The notes beneath the pieces were generated by a model. That model was not told where the DNA came from, did no database searches, and saw only the letters and a list, made by a program, of their open reading frames with translations. From positions 1,364,001 to 1,428,000 of the forward strand of contig NZ_CP035914.1 in assembly GCF_004209775.1 (NCBI RefSeq): a stretch of 64,000 nt of DNA, written 5' to 3'. How positions within the stretch are numbered: position 1 is the first letter of the stretch; each line of letters begins with the position of its first letter. The position numbers and the translations under genes are program-made. The DNA is from Synechococcus sp. WH 8101. GTDB taxonomy: Bacteria; Cyanobacteriota; Cyanobacteriia; PCC-6307; Cyanobiaceae. This document shows, piece by piece, positions 44,668 to 54,173 of this stretch.

Positions 44668-45351
44668 GTGCCAACGTTGGCTGAGCATCAGACCATTGCT
44701 GACAGCAAGCGCGCCTTTCACACCGCCTTCCCGTTTGTAATTCCGCCGCTGTACCGGCGCACGGCCGACGAGCTTCTTGTGGAGCTGCACTTGCTCAGCC
44801 ATCAGCAGCAGTTTCAGGTGGATGCCCTGTTTGCCGTGGGCTTGCGTCAGGTCTTTCGCGCCTTCACCCGCGGCTACAAACCGGAGCAGCACCTGGCCTC
44901 TCTGTTTGAAGCCCTCTGCAGCAGCACCGGATTCCAGGCCGGCGAGTTGGAAAGCCTGGCCGATCAGAGCGAAGCCGCCGTGCGTGGCCATTCCATTGAG
45001 GAAGTGCGCCATTGGCTCGAACATGGAGGCGATGGCGCCCCGGCTCCTCTCGCCTCCGTGCTGCAACGGGCCGATAGCAGCAGCTTCCACTATTCACGCC
45101 TGATGGCTGTGGGTCTGCTCAGCCTTTTGTCGGAAGCCCAGGGTGATCAAGCCGACCCGGAGCAGCTGCGCAAACTGGCCCATGAGTTGAGCGGACCGCT
45201 CGGGTTTGCCCAAACCAGAGTTGAAAAAGATCTCGGTCTTTACGCCAGCAACCTTGAGAAAATGGCCCAGGCGGTGGAACTAATGGAGGAGACCTTGGCG
45301 GCGGAACGCCGCAAACGGGAACGACAGCAACAGGAGGCTGCAAGCAGCTGA
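44668..45351 (+). CDS. thf1: Thf1/Psb29 protein, photosystem II assembly and FtsH cofactor
   Basis: This 227-residue protein starts (GTG 44668) MPTLAEHQTIADSKRAFHTAFPFVIPPLYRR and contains VDELLVELHLLSHQ-like TADELLVELHLLSHQQQFQVDALFAVGL, then SSSFHYSRLMAVGLLSLL, and ends in a charged coiled-coil segment EETLAAERRKRERQQQ. This is the Thf1/Psb29 family, which copurifies with PSII and with FtsH2/3. A TTG three codons on is the alternative start. Confidence 0.95.
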   Translation: MPTLAEHQTIADSKRAFHTAFPFVIPPLYRRTADELLVELHLLSHQQQFQVDALFAVGLRQVFRAFTRGYKPEQHLASLFEALCSSTGFQAGELESLADQSEAAVRGHSIEEVRHWLEHGGDGAPAPLASVLQRADSSSFHYSRLMAVGLLSLLSEAQGDQADPEQLRKLAHELSGPLGFAQTRVEKDLGLYASNLEKMAQAVELMEETLAAERRKRERQQQEAASS

Positions 45352-45408
45352 GGCTCAGGAACCAAAACTGAGTCGACCGTCACAGCGCAGCCAGTCCGTT
45401 CCCATCGT

Positions 45409-46752
45409 TCATCCCGGGAGTGGTCTGAGTTCAAGGGAGAGCATGCCAGCGTCGCGCACCACCTTGGGCCAACGGCCAGGAAGCAGCTGCAACGCCTGCA
45501 GTTGCTTCGGCCGGGCCTGCATCTGAAGCCCCTGGCCAGGTGTCATCGAGGCCGCCATGCGCCAGGGGGAGTCGGCAGGTGGCCGCCCCAGACCGATGCT
45601 GAGCAGCGCCGGAGCAGGCTGGCCTTTTCTCGCGATCCATCGCCAACCTCCCACCAATGGGCTCCCAGGCCGCTGAGGATCTTCGAACAGCACCTCGCCC
45701 GGTGGGGTGTCGGGCTGGGCGGCGAGGCCCCGCTCGATCAAACGACTCTCAATGCGTTCGAGGCTGCGGCGCCAGCGGGTCTCATCCCCCGGAAAAGGAA
45801 TCTGGATCTCCAGACCGGCCTGAAACGGCCCCTTCGCCTGCTCGATCAATTGCAGGGCAAAAGGTCGGCTCGACAATGTGGTGCGAGCCTTCTGATCGAT
45901 GCCGTAGTCCTTCTCCAGCGGGGTCTGAATGATCCGCCTTGACAACAAAGCACCGAGCACATCGGCCAGTTGAGGTCCGCGCAGACTCAACAGGGTCTGG
46001 GCCGGCAGCGGCTCAGGTTGGGGCCTGGAATCCGCACGGTCCGCCTTGAATGTGGCGGGTGCTGCCGCAAGGGGACGACGACCCACCACCCCCTGCCAAC
46101 GCAAGGCACGCCCCTGAAGTTCAAGCGACAGACAACCATGGCTGGCCCGTTGCAAGAGGGGCGCGAGAGTGCCACTGACTGAGGCCAGACCGTCGGACGA
46201 CCAGACCACCGCGGGCCCCTGCTGGAAACGACTGAGGCAGTTCCTCTGCAGTGGCGACGTTGCCTGCGAAGCCCCAGCAGCCTTGAGACGCTGTAGCAGT
46301 TGCTGACGATGCAAGGGATCGGCAGCGGTGGCAAGAACCCCCTGAACCGGGGTAAGCATCAGACCCGAGCGATCGGCCCCAGGCAGCAGGGTGGCGGGAA
46401 GCACGAGATAGGCCTCCCCATCCGTGCTCCACGCCTGCCACCAGATCGCTGAACCCTGGCGATTCCAGAGTTCCTTCGCCCTGCGCAGGCCGAGCCTCTG
46501 GGTCCAGAGCTCGGGCACGGGACGGCCGGGGTCACCGCGGAAACCCTGCAGCAACTGAGTGGCGGCCATCAGGCGACTAAGGCCCGCCTCTTGGGATGTC
46601 ACCACACGATGACTCGATGCGGAGTGAAGCCACACCCCCAAAGCGCCACTGCAGGTGAGCAACACGACCCCTCCAATCGTGAAGGGACGGGCGAACAGCT
46701 GGTGCTTCAGCCTTTCCGCGCAGTGCCTCGCCGCCGCCGCCGATCGCGCCAT
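45409..46752 (-). CDS. single-span membrane protein, unknown (447 residues)
   Basis: I do not recognise a family. The 447-residue protein has a basic N-terminus, one membrane helix (about 26-45, GGVVLLTCSGALGVWL) and a soluble remainder that is rich in leucine, proline and arginine, without transmembrane segments. Features include QTLLSLRGPQLADVLGAL (about 250) and an alternating strand/helix pattern repeated twice, loosely like DUF3352 proteins. Its first 46 bases overlap the small protein gene downstream of petN in another frame, so it is likely co-transcribed with petN. A lumenal or periplasmic domain is probable. Codon use looks like its neighbours. Confidence 0.75.
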   Translation of the reverse strand: MARSAAAARHCAERLKHQLFARPFTIGGVVLLTCSGALGVWLHSASSHRVVTSQEAGLSRLMAATQLLQGFRGDPGRPVPELWTQRLGLRRAKELWNRQGSAIWWQAWSTDGEAYLVLPATLLPGADRSGLMLTPVQGVLATAADPLHRQQLLQRLKAAGASQATSPLQRNCLSRFQQGPAVVWSSDGLASVSGTLAPLLQRASHGCLSLELQGRALRWQGVVGRRPLAAAPATFKADRADSRPQPEPLPAQTLLSLRGPQLADVLGALLSRRIIQTPLEKDYGIDQKARTTLSSRPFALQLIEQAKGPFQAGLEIQIPFPGDETRWRRSLERIESRLIERGLAAQPDTPPGEVLFEDPQRPGSPLVGGWRWIARKGQPAPALLSIGLGRPPADSPWRMAASMTPGQGLQMQARPKQLQALQLLPGRWPKVVRDAGMLSLELRPLPG

Positions 46753-46859
46753 TCAATGGTGGAGAGATAGATCACGGCCACGCTCACGAACACGAGCAGC
46801 GCAGCCGCAGTAAGAGCCAACGCCTGACCCAAACCGGGATTGAGCAAAAACTCCTGCAC
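46707..46859 (-). CDS. 50-residue single-span membrane protein next to petN
   Basis: A GTG at 46859 opens a 50-residue frame that begins one base after the petN stop (TGA at 46861-46863). It encodes QEFLLNPGLGQALALT, a membrane helix (about 14-33, ALALTAAALLVFVSVAVIYL), STIEWRD and a strongly basic tail RRRRRGTARKG, giving a cytoplasmic-side C-terminus. It overlaps the 447-residue gene by 46 bp. The tight spacing behind petN suggests coupled translation. I do not recognise a named family; it could be a small cytochrome b6f or NDH-associated subunit. Confidence 0.6.
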   Translation of the reverse strand: MQEFLLNPGLGQALALTAAALLVFVSVAVIYLSTIEWRDRRRRRGTARKG

Positions 46860-46860
46860 C

Positions 46861-46962
46861 TCAGAAGTTCAGGGTGCCGTCGCCGTTACGTCCCCACACC
46901 ACCATGGCGATGGAAAAACTGAACACGGCGGCCAGGGAGGCCCAGGCAAGGGTGAACAGCAT
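46861..46962 (-). CDS. petN: cytochrome b6f complex subunit PetN (subunit VIII)
   Basis: The 33-residue protein [19 protein letters not shown]... ends [14 protein letters not shown], an unmistakable PetN. It is one transmembrane helix at the periphery of the b6f complex and is needed for its stability. It diverges from clpS (72 bp apart) and is followed by two membrane-protein genes on the same strand. Confidence 0.97.
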   Translation of the reverse strand: MLFTLAWASLAAVFSFSIAMVVWGRNGDGTLNF

Positions 46963-47034
46963 GGAGGTGCAAGCGAATGCTGAGACTTTAACGAGGCCCA
47001 CGCCCGGATTCGCCAGCGCACCTGATTGCTCCCC

Positions 47035-47331
47035 ATGACCGTTACACCCACAGGCACAGCCACCGTTCTGGACCGCGTGACCAGCCGAAGCGAGTACCCC
47101 CAGGCGCGGGTGATCGTGCTCGACGACGACGTCAACACCTTTCAACACGTGGTGGATTGCCTGTGTCGGATCATTCCAGGGATGGGCTCCGAGCGTGCCT
47201 GGGACCTGGCTCACCGCATCGATGGCGAAGGGGCTGCTGATGTGTGGTCTGGCCCACTGGAGCAGGCCGAGCTGTACCACCAGCAGCTGAGCGCCGAGGG
47301 ACTGACAATGGCACCACTCGAGCGCTGCTGA
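47035..47331 (+). CDS. clpS: ClpS N-degron adaptor
   Basis: ClpS hands N-end-rule substrates to ClpC. The 98-residue protein shows [19 protein letters not shown] (the DDxxxT specificity pocket region) and [28 protein letters not shown]. It is the cyanobacterial form with an 18-residue N-terminal tail; start ATG 47035. ClpP lies in the same window. Cyanobacteria often hold two ClpS types and I cannot tell which this is. Confidence 0.93.
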   Translation: MTVTPTGTATVLDRVTSRSEYPQARVIVLDDDVNTFQHVVDCLCRIIPGMGSERAWDLAHRIDGEGAADVWSGPLEQAELYHQQLSAEGLTMAPLERC

Positions 47332-47346
47332 GGAGCGGAGCCAGCC

Positions 47347-48759
47347 ATGACCGCAGCCACCACAGAGCCGGAGGCACTCCGCCCCAGCCAACGCCTTGGC
47401 TGGATCGACCTGATGCGCCTGAGCCTGTTTCAGGCCTGTCTGGGCACCCTGGCGGTGGTCTTCACCGGCATGTTCAACCGGATCCTGATCACAGAACTGG
47501 CCTTTCCAGCCCTCCTCGCCGGCGGCGGCCTGGCCTTTGAGCAACTGGTGTCACCCTCACGGGTGCTGTTTGGCCATCTCAGTGATTCCAGGCCCTGGTG
47601 CGGTGCGCACCGCACCCCCTACATCCTGGTGGGGGCCATCGGCATCTGCCTGCTGGCAGCGCTGAGCGTGCCGATCAGTTTTGCCGTGCGCGAAGCGATC
47701 ACCAGCGGCTCTGGCGCCCTTGGCACCGCCGGTGTGCTGGCCTTCTGCGGCTTGTTCGCCGCCTACGGACTGTGCACCTCCCTGGCGAGCACCTCCTATC
47801 TGGCCCTGGTGATCGATCGCTCCAGCGAAGAGGAGCGCCCCCGCTGCATCGGCATCATCTGGGCGATGCTCACGGTGGGGATTGTGGTGGGCGCCATCGT
47901 CATCAGCGTGGCGACCCGTTCTATGGATGGAATCGAATCTCCCGAGCTCCTGCAACCGCTGCTGCAGAGCTTCATGCAGCGGGTGGCCCTGGCGGTGCTG
48001 CTGCTGACACTGGTGGCGATCCTGGGCATGGAGCGCCGCCGCGGCAGAGCTGGAGAAACGCCGATGCAAGACCTGGTGACCCTGAACGATGCCTGGGCTG
48101 TGATCACTTCCAGCCGGCAGATTCTGGTGTTCTTCGGGTTTCTGGTGCTCTACACCCTCGGACTCTTCCTCCAGGATCCGATCCTCGAAAGCTTCGCCGC
48201 CGAAGTGTTCGGGATGCCGATCTCGAAAACGACGCTGCTCAATGCCTATTGGGGGTCGGGAACCCTGGTCGGCCTGCTGTTCGCCGGTCTGTGGTTCACC
48301 CCGAAGGTGGGGAAGTTGGCCACCGCCCGGATCGGTTGCTGGCTGGTGGTGGTGTCTCTGGCGCTGTTGGTGCTCACCGGCTGGTTGGAGGCGATGCGCT
48401 TCCTTCCAGCGGTGATGGTGCTGTTCGGGCTGGCGGCAGGCATCGGCACCAACAGCGCCCTCACGTTGATGCTCGATCTCACGCTGCCGGCCATGGCCGG
48501 CACCTTCGTGGGGATCTGGGGCCTTGCCCAGGCGCTGTCTCGCGCCCTGGGCAAGGTGGGCGGCGGTGGCCTTCTCGATCTGGGTCGGCGCCTGTTCCCG
48601 AATCAGGGACCCTTCAGCGGCTTTGCCCTGGTGTTCGGTGTCGAAATCCTTGTGATGATCGCTGCCGCCCTGGTGCTCAATCACCTCAGCGTTCGGCAGT
48701 TCCGCGCGGCAACGTCCCAGCGGCTTGAGACGGTGCTCCTGGCGGAGATCGAAGGCTGA
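47347..48759 (+). CDS. PucC/BCH-family MFS-type membrane protein (chlorophyll-related)
   Basis: This 470-residue protein with 12 membrane segments shows the PUCC-family opening [27 protein letters not shown] and the [22 protein letters not shown] segment. PucC relatives help assemble light-harvesting complexes or shuttle chlorophylls; in cyanobacteria they are paired with HLIP or IsiA. The true role here is unknown. It begins 16 bp after clpS. Confidence 0.9.
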   Translation: MTAATTEPEALRPSQRLGWIDLMRLSLFQACLGTLAVVFTGMFNRILITELAFPALLAGGGLAFEQLVSPSRVLFGHLSDSRPWCGAHRTPYILVGAIGICLLAALSVPISFAVREAITSGSGALGTAGVLAFCGLFAAYGLCTSLASTSYLALVIDRSSEEERPRCIGIIWAMLTVGIVVGAIVISVATRSMDGIESPELLQPLLQSFMQRVALAVLLLTLVAILGMERRRGRAGETPMQDLVTLNDAWAVITSSRQILVFFGFLVLYTLGLFLQDPILESFAAEVFGMPISKTTLLNAYWGSGTLVGLLFAGLWFTPKVGKLATARIGCWLVVVSLALLVLTGWLEAMRFLPAVMVLFGLAAGIGTNSALTLMLDLTLPAMAGTFVGIWGLAQALSRALGKVGGGGLLDLGRRLFPNQGPFSGFALVFGVEILVMIAAALVLNHLSVRQFRAATSQRLETVLLAEIEG

Positions 48760-48775
48760 GGGCCTTCGTGTCGCC

Positions 48776-49003
48776 TCAGGCGGCAGGTTGGCGGCTGGAT
48801 CGGGCGAGCCGAAGCATCACCGAAGTCCTCAGCCGATCGGTCTGGGCATCCAGCACATAGCGGAGGATCCGTCCTGGCGAAAAGGCCAGACCCCGCACCT
48901 CATGCCCGTGCACCTCAGCCGTGAGCACCCGCACCTCGACGCCGCAACGCTCCGCCAACGGCCCGGAGACCTGGTGGCGCAGGGCATCCACTGACTTGAG
49001 CAT
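48776..49003 (-). CDS. hypothetical protein, 75 residues
   Basis: An ATG at 49003 (with a GTG just before, 49006) begins MLKSVDALRHQVSGPLAERC and continues through VEVRVLTAEVHGHEVRGLAF to a basic C-terminus RLARSSRQPAA. The pattern of strands and helices reads like a small folded domain, but I know no family. The frame stays open up to 49108 over the start of the next gene. Conservation in related genomes would be needed to confirm it. Confidence 0.5.
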   Translation of the reverse strand: MLKSVDALRHQVSGPLAERCGVEVRVLTAEVHGHEVRGLAFSPGRILRYVLDAQTDRLRTSVMLRLARSSRQPAA

Positions 49004-49079
49004 CACGCCGAAAGGAGACCTGCCTTTGTCGTAGCCAGAGCCGCTAATTTCGACCAGTCGCAGCGCAAGGTGCCGCCGC

Positions 49080-49358
49080 TTGGGCCGTCTGGTGATCACC
49101 CACAGCACCTACGTGGAGGGCCTGATCGACTGGCTCAAACCCCTGGCTGGGGATCCGAGGATTCAAACAATCACCCCGGCCGTGATCCGTCGCGTGCGGG
49201 GTCGCGCCCCCGGACTGCTGCTCAGGGTGTCGACGCCAATCCGCGGTGGACACAAACTGGTAGCCCGCCGGGGCAGCAGTGTCCAGGAGGTGTTCGTGGT
49301 CACCGATCTGAGTGCGGAGGAGCTGGGCGATCGGATCGCGCGCTGTCGCCCTGCCTGA
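49080..49358 (+). CDS. DUF2103 predicted metal-binding protein
   Basis: The 92-residue protein starts GRLVITHSTYVEGLIDWLKPL and shows RVSTPIRGGHKLVARRGSSVQEVFVVTDLS, which is the DUF2103 pattern. The start is not ATG: TTG at 49080 has AAGG 9 bp upstream; the only alternative is GTG at 49092, which cuts into the conserved block. Function is unknown. Downstream, 206 bp up to purK hold no gene I can see. Confidence 0.85.
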   Translation: MGRLVITHSTYVEGLIDWLKPLAGDPRIQTITPAVIRRVRGRAPGLLLRVSTPIRGGHKLVARRGSSVQEVFVVTDLSAEELGDRIARCRPA

Positions 49359-49564
49359 ACACGGGCCTTGGAGCGAAGGGGGTGAACCGCCGTGCCGTGC
49401 AAGCCCCAGTGATCGACCTGGATGAACCAGAAGGGGTAACAAAGTGGGGATTCGTTTCCGGCTGCTTGGCCGGTCTACGGCACCGTCACGACAGTCGCCC
49501 CAAGTCGACAGAGAGTCAGATCAGAGCACTAGAGAAAGGCTGTCACCAACACGGCAGTCCGCCG

Positions 49565-50749
49565 TCAATCTAAGGGCAGAGGCCAGATCGAACGGATCGC
49601 ACCACGCAGTTCCCGTGCTTCGTGAAACCGCCCTTCACCATCCGTCTGCTCCAGAAGCACCGTGACATGCCCGAGCTTGCGGCCAGGGCTCTCCTCAGCC
49701 TTGCCGTACCAGTGCAGGTGAAAGCGCGGGTCGGCCTTCAGGGCCTGAAGTCGTTGCTCCAGGGGGGTCGCCTGATCGGCATCCAGGCCGAGCAGATTCA
49801 CCATCAGCGCCCCCTGACAGAGCAGGTCAGGATCGGGCACCGGCAGTCCCGCCGTGATGCAGAGCTGCTGGTCGAACTGGCTACTACTGCAGGCTTCAAT
49901 CGAAAAATGACCGGAGTTGTGGGTGCGCGGTGCGATCTCGTTCACCAGCAGTCCCTGGGGGCCGTAGAAGAACTCCAGGGCCATCACCCCCACATAGTTG
50001 AGCTTGGTGAGCAGGGATGCGGCCATGTTGTAGGCCGTGGCCTCCACCAACTGCTCCACCGGAGCTGGAGCCAACACCCAGTCGCACACCTGCTGGTTCT
50101 GGTGGGTCTCCACCAGGGGCAGGCTGCGAACCCTTCCCTTGCCATCACGGCTCACCACCAGCGCCAGTTCCCGCTCATACGCCACCCAGGATTCGAGCAG
50201 CCAAGCGCCTGGATCCACGGTCCGGAGCAGGTGGGCCAGGTCTTCGATCGACTGGAGAATGCGGGTTCCCTTGCCGTCGTAACCACCGCGGGCCGCCTTC
50301 GCCATCACCGGAAACACCCAGCCCTTCGGCAGGGAAGGAGCGCCAGGGTCGATCGACCGGAGCGGCACCCAGGCCGGACCTGGAATCGCCAGGTCATCAA
50401 GCAATTGACGCTGCTCCAGCTTGTCGACCAGAGGTTTCAGACTGGCCAACGTGGGCCGGAAACGCACACCCTGCCGCTCCAGCGGCATGAGCGCGTCGAG
50501 ATCAATCCATTCATTCTCGAACGTCACGCCCTGGCAACCGGCCACCAGCTCCTGGCTGGCGCCGGCATCGAGGGGGTTCGCCTCCACCAGCCGACTCGCC
50601 AACGCCGCCGCCGGGTCCTCCCGGGAGCTGCACTGCACCGCCAGGGCCACGCCGCGCTCATGCGCCGCTTCAGCGAGCATCTGGGCCAGCTGCCCGCCTC
50701 CGATCACCCCGATGGTGTCGGTGGCCAGCTCCCTCGGGGTGGTGGTCAT
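49565..50749 (-). CDS. purK: N5-carboxyaminoimidazole ribonucleotide synthase
   Basis: PurK fixes bicarbonate onto AIR with ATP in purine synthesis. The 394-residue ATP-grasp protein has TIGVIGGGQLAQMLAEAAHERG, VDKLEQRQLLDDLAIPGP, FPVMAKAARGGYDGKGTRIL, LLESWVAYERELALVV and FFYGPQGLLVNEIAPRTHNSGHFSIEAC. I start at ATG 50749. purN is also in this window, but the two are 45 kb apart. Confidence 0.96.
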   Translation of the reverse strand: MTTTPRELATDTIGVIGGGQLAQMLAEAAHERGVALAVQCSSREDPAAALASRLVEANPLDAGASQELVAGCQGVTFENEWIDLDALMPLERQGVRFRPTLASLKPLVDKLEQRQLLDDLAIPGPAWVPLRSIDPGAPSLPKGWVFPVMAKAARGGYDGKGTRILQSIEDLAHLLRTVDPGAWLLESWVAYERELALVVSRDGKGRVRSLPLVETHQNQQVCDWVLAPAPVEQLVEATAYNMAASLLTKLNYVGVMALEFFYGPQGLLVNEIAPRTHNSGHFSIEACSSSQFDQQLCITAGLPVPDPDLLCQGALMVNLLGLDADQATPLEQRLQALKADPRFHLHWYGKAEESPGRKLGHVTVLLEQTDGEGRFHEARELRGAIRSIWPLPLD

Positions 50750-50828
50750 CGCTGGCGGGCCAGGCACTGCCCGAAGAATGCCATTCCACGCTGCATCGCG
50801 CTGCCTCAGGTCAGATCAGGGCCTCGCC

Positions 50829-51725
50829 TCAGATCAGGCCCCGGTCGCCGGCAAAAGCCAGGCGCACCAGCGTGAGCAGCATCACCAGCAGAAACAGAGC
50901 CAGACCCACGGTGCAGGCATAGCTGATCTCCAATTCGGCAAAGGCCTGGTCGTAGACGAAATAGACCAGGGTGCGGGTTGAATCAGCAGGCCCCCCCTGG
51001 GTCATCAGGAACACCTCCTCGAACACCTTGGTTGCCGCAATGGCGGAGATCACCGACACCAGGGTGATGTAGGGGCGCAGAAGGGGCAGTGTGATGTCGA
51101 CATGCTGGCGCCACCCCTCGCTCCCATCCAGCTCGGCCGCCTCGTAAAGCTCGCCAGGGATGCCCTGGAGCCCCGCGAGAAAAATCACCATGTAGTAACC
51201 GAGGCCTTTCCAGAGAGTCACCAGCATCACCGAGGGCAAGGCCAGCAGAGGGTTGGTGAGAAAGCCGATCGGCTCGAAACCGGCACCGATCAACACCGAC
51301 AGCCAGCCGTTGATCAATCCGTTCTCGGCATAAAGCCAGCGGAAGGCGATCGCAGCCACCACGATCGACACCAGCACCGGGGTGTAGAAGGCCGCCCGCA
51401 GCCCATGCATGCCTGGCAGGCTTCGGTTGACCAAAACCGCGAGGGCGAGGGAGCCGAGCACAATCGGTGGCACGATCCCGACTAGATACAGCAGGGTGGT
51501 GGCCAACACCCGATAAAACATCGGATCCAGGCTGAGCCGTCGCAGGTTGGCTAGGCCAACGAAGCGCAGCGGTTCACTCACATCCAAGCCGGTCTGGGTG
51601 AAGGTCATCACCAGGGCCATCAGAGCTGGAATCAACACCGACAACCCGAGCAGGATCAAGGCCGGTGTCAAAAAGGCCCAGGCGGTGAGGGTCTGGCGGG
51701 AGCGGGCGATGCGGGGCCGGAACAC
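50829..51725 (-). CDS. MalF/UgpA-type sugar ABC transporter permease
   Basis: This 298-residue permease has six spans and the EAA loop GELYEAAELDGSEGWRQHVDITLPLL. VFEEVFLMTQGGPADSTRTLVYFVYDQAF is typical of the MalF/UgpA/LacF class. The start is GTG at 51725; the open frame further upstream is not conserved. No partner permease, ATPase or binding protein is adjacent, so it must work with subunits encoded elsewhere. It diverges from aroB. Confidence 0.9.
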   Translation of the reverse strand: MFRPRIARSRQTLTAWAFLTPALILLGLSVLIPALMALVMTFTQTGLDVSEPLRFVGLANLRRLSLDPMFYRVLATTLLYLVGIVPPIVLGSLALAVLVNRSLPGMHGLRAAFYTPVLVSIVVAAIAFRWLYAENGLINGWLSVLIGAGFEPIGFLTNPLLALPSVMLVTLWKGLGYYMVIFLAGLQGIPGELYEAAELDGSEGWRQHVDITLPLLRPYITLVSVISAIAATKVFEEVFLMTQGGPADSTRTLVYFVYDQAFAELEISYACTVGLALFLLVMLLTLVRLAFAGDRGLI

Positions 51726-51791
51726 GTCACGTGATCGAACGCTTGGCGGGAGCGTAGGCGGAGTCCAGCAACGGACCGGCAGAGTGGGGTC

Positions 51792-52943
51792 ATGAACAGG
51801 CCCCAGACAGCAGCACCCAGCGCCGAACCCTCCCACCCGGGACTGAGACGCATCCCGGTGGCGCTTGAGCAGCAGCCCTACGCGGTGATGATCGAAGCGG
51901 GCGGCCTCGATCATCTGGGGCAGCGCCTGAGCGATGCGGGGGTCCGCTCCGGTCGCAAGGTGCTGATCGTGAGCAATCCCGACGTGGCCAAGCCCTATGG
52001 CGAGCGCTGCCTCACCTCACTGCGACAGGCGGGCTTCGACGCCAACCTGCTGGTGCTTGAGGCGGGAGAAGATCGCAAGACCCTGGCCAGCATCAGCCTC
52101 ATTCACGATGCGGCTTTCGCCCAACGGCTGGAGCGCAGTTCCCTGATGGTGGCTCTGGGCGGCGGCGTGGTGGGCGACATGACCGGCTTTGCCGCTGCCA
52201 CCTGGCTGCGGGGCATCGGGGTGGCGCAGGTGCCCACCACCCTGCTGGCCATGGTGGATGCCTCCATTGGTGGCAAAACCGGGGTGAACCACCCCGGCGG
52301 CAAGAACCTGATCGGCGCCTTCCACCAGCCCCAGCTGGTGCTGATCGATCCAGACACCCTCGCCACCCTGCCGGAGCGTGAATTCCGTGCCGGCATGGCA
52401 GAAGTGATCAAGTACGGCGTGATCGGCGATGCGGAGTTGTTCAGGGAACTGGAGGCCGCCGGGGAGCGGCTCGCCTCGATGCGCACACTGCCGGCCGAAC
52501 TGCTCCAGCGCATCCTGGAGCGCTCCGCTGCCGCCAAAGCCCGCGTGGTGGCGGCTGATGAACGGGAGGGCGGCCTGCGGGCGATCCTCAACTACGGCCA
52601 CACCCTCGGCCACGTGGTGGAAACGCTCTGTGGCTACGGCACCTATCTGCACGGCGAAGCCGTGGCGATCGGCATGGTCGCCGCCGGCGAATTGGCCCTG
52701 GAGCTGGAGCTATGGAACGCTGAGGATCAAGCCCGCCAGCGGGCGGTGATCGCCGCCGCCGGACTGCCCGGCCGCTGGCCGGAACTCGACAGCACAGCCG
52801 TGCTGGAGTGCCTGCAGGGCGACAAGAAGGTGCGCGACGGTTGCGTGCGCTTCGTGCTGCCCACCAGCCTCGGCAGCGTGGAGATCCGCAGCGACGTGAG
52901 CGGCGCGCAGGTGGTTGCCGCGCTGGCACGCTGCCACGACTAG
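51792..52943 (+). CDS. aroB: 3-dehydroquinate synthase
   Basis: AroB carries out the second step of the shikimate pathway with NAD+ and Zn2+. The 383-residue protein shows [18 protein letters not shown], then [24 protein letters not shown], the NAD region [21 protein letters not shown], and zinc ligands expected in EVIKYGVI and [13 protein letters not shown], with [11 protein letters not shown]. It converges on the MidA-type gene with an 8-bp gap. Confidence 0.97.
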   Translation: MNRPQTAAPSAEPSHPGLRRIPVALEQQPYAVMIEAGGLDHLGQRLSDAGVRSGRKVLIVSNPDVAKPYGERCLTSLRQAGFDANLLVLEAGEDRKTLASISLIHDAAFAQRLERSSLMVALGGGVVGDMTGFAAATWLRGIGVAQVPTTLLAMVDASIGGKTGVNHPGGKNLIGAFHQPQLVLIDPDTLATLPEREFRAGMAEVIKYGVIGDAELFRELEAAGERLASMRTLPAELLQRILERSAAAKARVVAADEREGGLRAILNYGHTLGHVVETLCGYGTYLHGEAVAIGMVAAGELALELELWNAEDQARQRAVIAAAGLPGRWPELDSTAVLECLQGDKKVRDGCVRFVLPTSLGSVEIRSDVSGAQVVAALARCHD

Positions 52944-52951
52944 CGCCCCGT

Positions 52952-54142
52952 TCAAACCAGCGGCGGTTCCTGCAGAAAGAACAGAGCCGATGCATCGCTG
53001 TTGGCTCCCTCGAGGCTGCGACTGAAGGCGATCCAGCGAAAATCACCGAGGGTGTGGGGATCCACCAGGCGCAGCAGCGCTTCGCGGCGCGCCAGCAAAG
53101 CCTCCAGGCTCACTCCGCTCTGTTGCTGCAACCCATGCAGTCGCTGCGCCAGACCGAGCGCCAACAAGGCTTCGCCCTGACGGCGCTGGCCCAGGAGCTG
53201 CCAACCGGCGGCCAACGCCGCCTGCTCCAGAGTCTCCAGGCAGAGATGGGCCGTGAGATCCCAGCAACCCGGTTCCTGCAGCGGATCGGGGCTGGCCCGC
53301 TGCTGCCGGTAGGCCATCAGGGTGCCGCTGCTGCGCTGGGGGGCGTAATAACGCCAGGCCTCAAGGGCGTAATCGATCACCAACAGCACACCGGACTCCA
53401 GGGCTGCGGCTGCAGCCCGCAACCAGGGACCCTGCTCGGGATGGAGCTCCGTGCACCAGCCGGGGTCGCGCTGAGGACCAGGCGGCAGCAGCCCGAGGGG
53501 CTCAAGCTGGGCGAGCTCCACGGGCTCCAGAGGCTCGCCGGGCTCAAGTCGCAGCGAGGGCTCGGCTCCCGGCACCTGCTGGAGGGCCACCTGCTGACGG
53601 CGCCAGAGGGCGCCATCCCACACGATCCGCTCCACCGCCAGGGCATCGAGCACCTCATGGGCCAGCACCACCCCCCGCACGGGCTGGGCTGCCAGCTCTT
53701 CAACGCTCAGCCACTGGCAGGGGAGGGGGCACTGGCGCAGGCGCAAGCGCTGCCGCTCGGCCATGCCGGCATTGGGTTCGAGCAGCAGCAATGTGGTGCG
53801 CGCCGCCAGCTCGGGCCAGCCGACGGCCAGCTCCTGGGCCAGATCCCAAGCGAAATCGCCTTCACCTGGGCCGGCTTCCACCAGGGCCAGGGGCTGATCG
53901 ACCGGTTGCTGCTGCAGCCACTGGGCGATCTGGGGCGCCAGGAGGGCAGCGAAATCAGGGCCCAGCGACGGGGAGGTAGCGAAATCGCCGCGGGGGCCCA
54001 CCAGCAGACGGCCGCTGCCATAGGCCCCATGCTCGGGGTGATGGAGCGCCAGTTTCATGAACTGCCGAAAGGGAATGGAGCCGCCATTCGCAGCCAGTGC
54101 GGCGATCATCCAGGCGGGGCAGGCAGCACCAGAAGCGTCCAT
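52952..54142 (-). CDS. MidA/NDUFAF7-like SAM-dependent methyltransferase
   Basis: This 396-residue protein of the DUF185 family begins with a helical GGSIPFRQFMKLALHHPEHGAYG and GPRGDFATSPSLGPDFAALL. Its Rossmann SAM motif is ALVEAGPGEGDFAWDLAQEL. Relatives methylate an arginine of complex I in mitochondria, and NDH-1 is an obvious substrate here, but this is inferred. It has extra alanine-rich segments. Its 5' end slightly precedes the divergent TPM gene. Confidence 0.9.
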   Translation of the reverse strand: MDASGAACPAWMIAALAANGGSIPFRQFMKLALHHPEHGAYGSGRLLVGPRGDFATSPSLGPDFAALLAPQIAQWLQQQPVDQPLALVEAGPGEGDFAWDLAQELAVGWPELAARTTLLLLEPNAGMAERQRLRLRQCPLPCQWLSVEELAAQPVRGVVLAHEVLDALAVERIVWDGALWRRQQVALQQVPGAEPSLRLEPGEPLEPVELAQLEPLGLLPPGPQRDPGWCTELHPEQGPWLRAAAAALESGVLLVIDYALEAWRYYAPQRSSGTLMAYRQQRASPDPLQEPGCWDLTAHLCLETLEQAALAAGWQLLGQRRQGEALLALGLAQRLHGLQQQSGVSLEALLARREALLRLVDPHTLGDFRWIAFSRSLEGANSDASALFFLQEPPLV

Positions 54143-54173
54143 TGGAGAGAATGCCGTTCACTGCATCAAGGCC

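Noticed and set aside
49622-50875. A 417-residue plus-strand open frame opposite purK
   Set aside because: No domain and antisense composition; PurK motifs are intact.
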